Of a stretch of DNA of 64,000 nt, positions 63,212 through 64,000 are shown in pieces (within the stretch, counting starts at the first letter, position 1; every line of letters begins with the position of its first letter). A program made the position numbers and the translations under genes. The notes under the pieces are model-generated. The model did no database searches. It had not been told where the DNA came from and saw only the letters and a program-made list of their open reading frames with translations. Origin of the DNA: Desertimonas flava (GTDB lineage Bacteria; Actinomycetota; Acidimicrobiia; Acidimicrobiales; Ilumatobacteraceae). Location of the stretch: contig NZ_QKYK01000001.1 in NCBI RefSeq assembly GCF_003426815.1, forward strand, positions 483,603-547,602, read 5' to 3'.

Positions 63212-64000
63212 TCAGGACGCCGGGCTGCCGGCCATCGGCTCGGGTCCGATCGGCAGGATGTCGGCGGGGTTGCCCTCGGGATCGAGGATCTCGGGGCCGT
63301 CAGGGGTCCCGATCGTCAGCAGGTCGACACCGGACTCGAGGGCCAAGAAGACCGGCGACTCGTCCGAGCACCAGGTCTCGAACTCCTCAGCCGCGTCCTC
63401 GCTCGTGGGGTCGAGCCCACCGGCGAAGCCGAAGCGCTCTTCGCACACGACGGAGAGCACTTCCTCGCCCGTCAGCGCAGACCCGAAGCTCGGCATCACG
63501 TTGCCGTTGTACGACCGGGTGGTGTGCGCCCCGCCCTCGCGGTTCGGGTCGCCGTAGCTCGTGATGCCGTCGGACTCGTAGCCCTCGGTGCCGAAGTACA
63601 CGAAGCGGATGTGGTCCTCGATGTGGGGGAAGGTCTTGACGACTTCACCGTCGTTGAGCTTGCGGCCGGCGCCGCCGCCGCCGTCGCCCAGGTGGCACGA
63701 GGCGCAGTTGCCGGCGTAGACCTCGGCGCCGATGCCCATCGGGCCGGCCGCCACTTCCGGCGGCTCCGTGACGGCGCGCACGTACATGAAGATCCAGATC
63801 GGCAGCAGCGACAGGCCGGCCATCGCCCAGAACGGGATCTTGGCGCGGCGCTTGGCGGCGGCGACCACGGGTGAGTCGGGCTTGGGCGGCGGTGCGGCGG
63901 CCGGAGCGGCCGCCGCCTTGCGTCCTGCCGGGGCCGCCGGGGTCGCTGCTGCGGGCGTGGCGGCGGGGGCGGAGGTGGCCGGGGTGGCCGCGCCGGCGGC
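63212..64000 (-). CDS. Membrane-anchored cytochrome c (partial, continues beyond window)
   Basis: 262 codons are visible and the frame is open at the right edge. The N-terminal visible part is an Ala/Pro-rich extension (AAPAGRKAAAAPAAAPPPK), then a helix WAMAGLSLLPIWIFMYV and a single heme c domain with GNCASCHLGDGG and likely axial Met in NVMPSFG. Two additional Cys (VCEERF and FETWC) may form a disulfide. It could be the c subunit of a bc complex or a terminal oxidase. GTG at 63868 is an internal alternative start if the Ala/Pro part is not translated. Confidence 0.85.
   Translation of the reverse strand, partial: AAGAATPATSAPAATPAAATPAAPAGRKAAAAPAAAPPPKPDSPVVAAAKRRAKIPFWAMAGLSLLPIWIFMYVRAVTEPPEVAAGPMGIGAEVYAGNCASCHLGDGGGGAGRKLNDGEVVKTFPHIEDHIRFVYFGTEGYESDGITSYGDPNREGGAHTTRSYNGNVMPSFGSALTGEEVLSVVCEERFGFAGGLDPTSEDAAEEFETWCSDESPVFLALESGVDLLTIGTPDGPEILDPEGNPADILPIGPEPMAGSPAS

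Overview
The window is a 64 kb piece of a high-GC actinobacterial chromosome. Many genes use GTG starts and several overlap by four bases (GTGA or ATGA). Mycothiol-type DinB, MhuD-like, Erm(37)-like and WXG100 genes, and secreted proteins with long Thr/Pro linkers, all fit Actinomycetota. The linkers and gene mix suggest the class Acidimicrobiia (Ilumatobacter or Iamia relatives); that placement is inference, since no rRNA is present. I see no tRNA, rRNA, CRISPR array, prophage or complete insertion sequence.

Layout. 0.2-3.2 kb: a secreted calcium-repeat protein and a TPR/winged-helix regulator. 3.5-5.8 kb: an F420/FMN split-barrel oxidoreductase, a 123-bp tandem repeat and a DUF222-HNH (13E12-type) gene. 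6-11 kb: a Baeyer-Villiger monooxygenase fused to an alpha/beta hydrolase, and a membrane protein carrying two copies of an unrecognised His-rich domain. 11-14 kb: a LuxR-type two-component pair and a secreted protein. 14-19 kb: asd, a methyltransferase, aspartokinase, an MhuD-like heme oxygenase and kynureninase. 19-24.7 kb: fasciclin and AIM24 proteins, a FadJ-type beta-oxidation enzyme and an ECF42-like sigma factor with its DGPF partner. 24.9-32.4 kb: an acyl-CoA ligase, GH38 alpha-mannosidase, ferredoxin, M20 amidohydrolase and a frameshifted aldo/keto reductase. 32.5-37.4 kb: a lone WXG100 protein, a thiamine-binding-like protein coupled to a DauR-type HTH protein, a HAD hydrolase, a DinB enzyme, a sigma factor with a stalked membrane partner, and a MITE-like element.

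37.4-44.7 kb: coaA, an orphan N6-adenine DNA methylase, then a respiratory/copper group (cytochrome c lipoprotein, SCO1, a membrane protein with an HDHxxH motif, NDH-2, VOC protein, PCuAC) that probably serves cytochrome oxidase copper-site assembly. 44.8-54 kb: a frameshifted DUF559-type gene, map, an AccE-like small protein, a phosphoesterase, a REC/TrxR-like fusion, then rmuC-xseA-xseB-LysM-dioxygenase-like in one run. 54-64 kb: an M14 peptidase, a MocR regulator, an Erm-type methylase, a LuxR/LAL regulator co-directional with an acyl-CoA dehydrogenase, a menaquinone/geranylgeranyl reductase and the end of a membrane cytochrome c.

The most unusual items are the duplicated His-domain membrane protein, the BVMO-hydrolase with His replaced by Phe in its fingerprint, a 165-bp inverted-repeat element that supplies the stop codon of its neighbour, two copies of a GGTTGGTGCC-type palindrome, and a possible leader peptide in front of the erm-like gene. 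All start sites and functions were read by eye from the sequence; no database search was possible.
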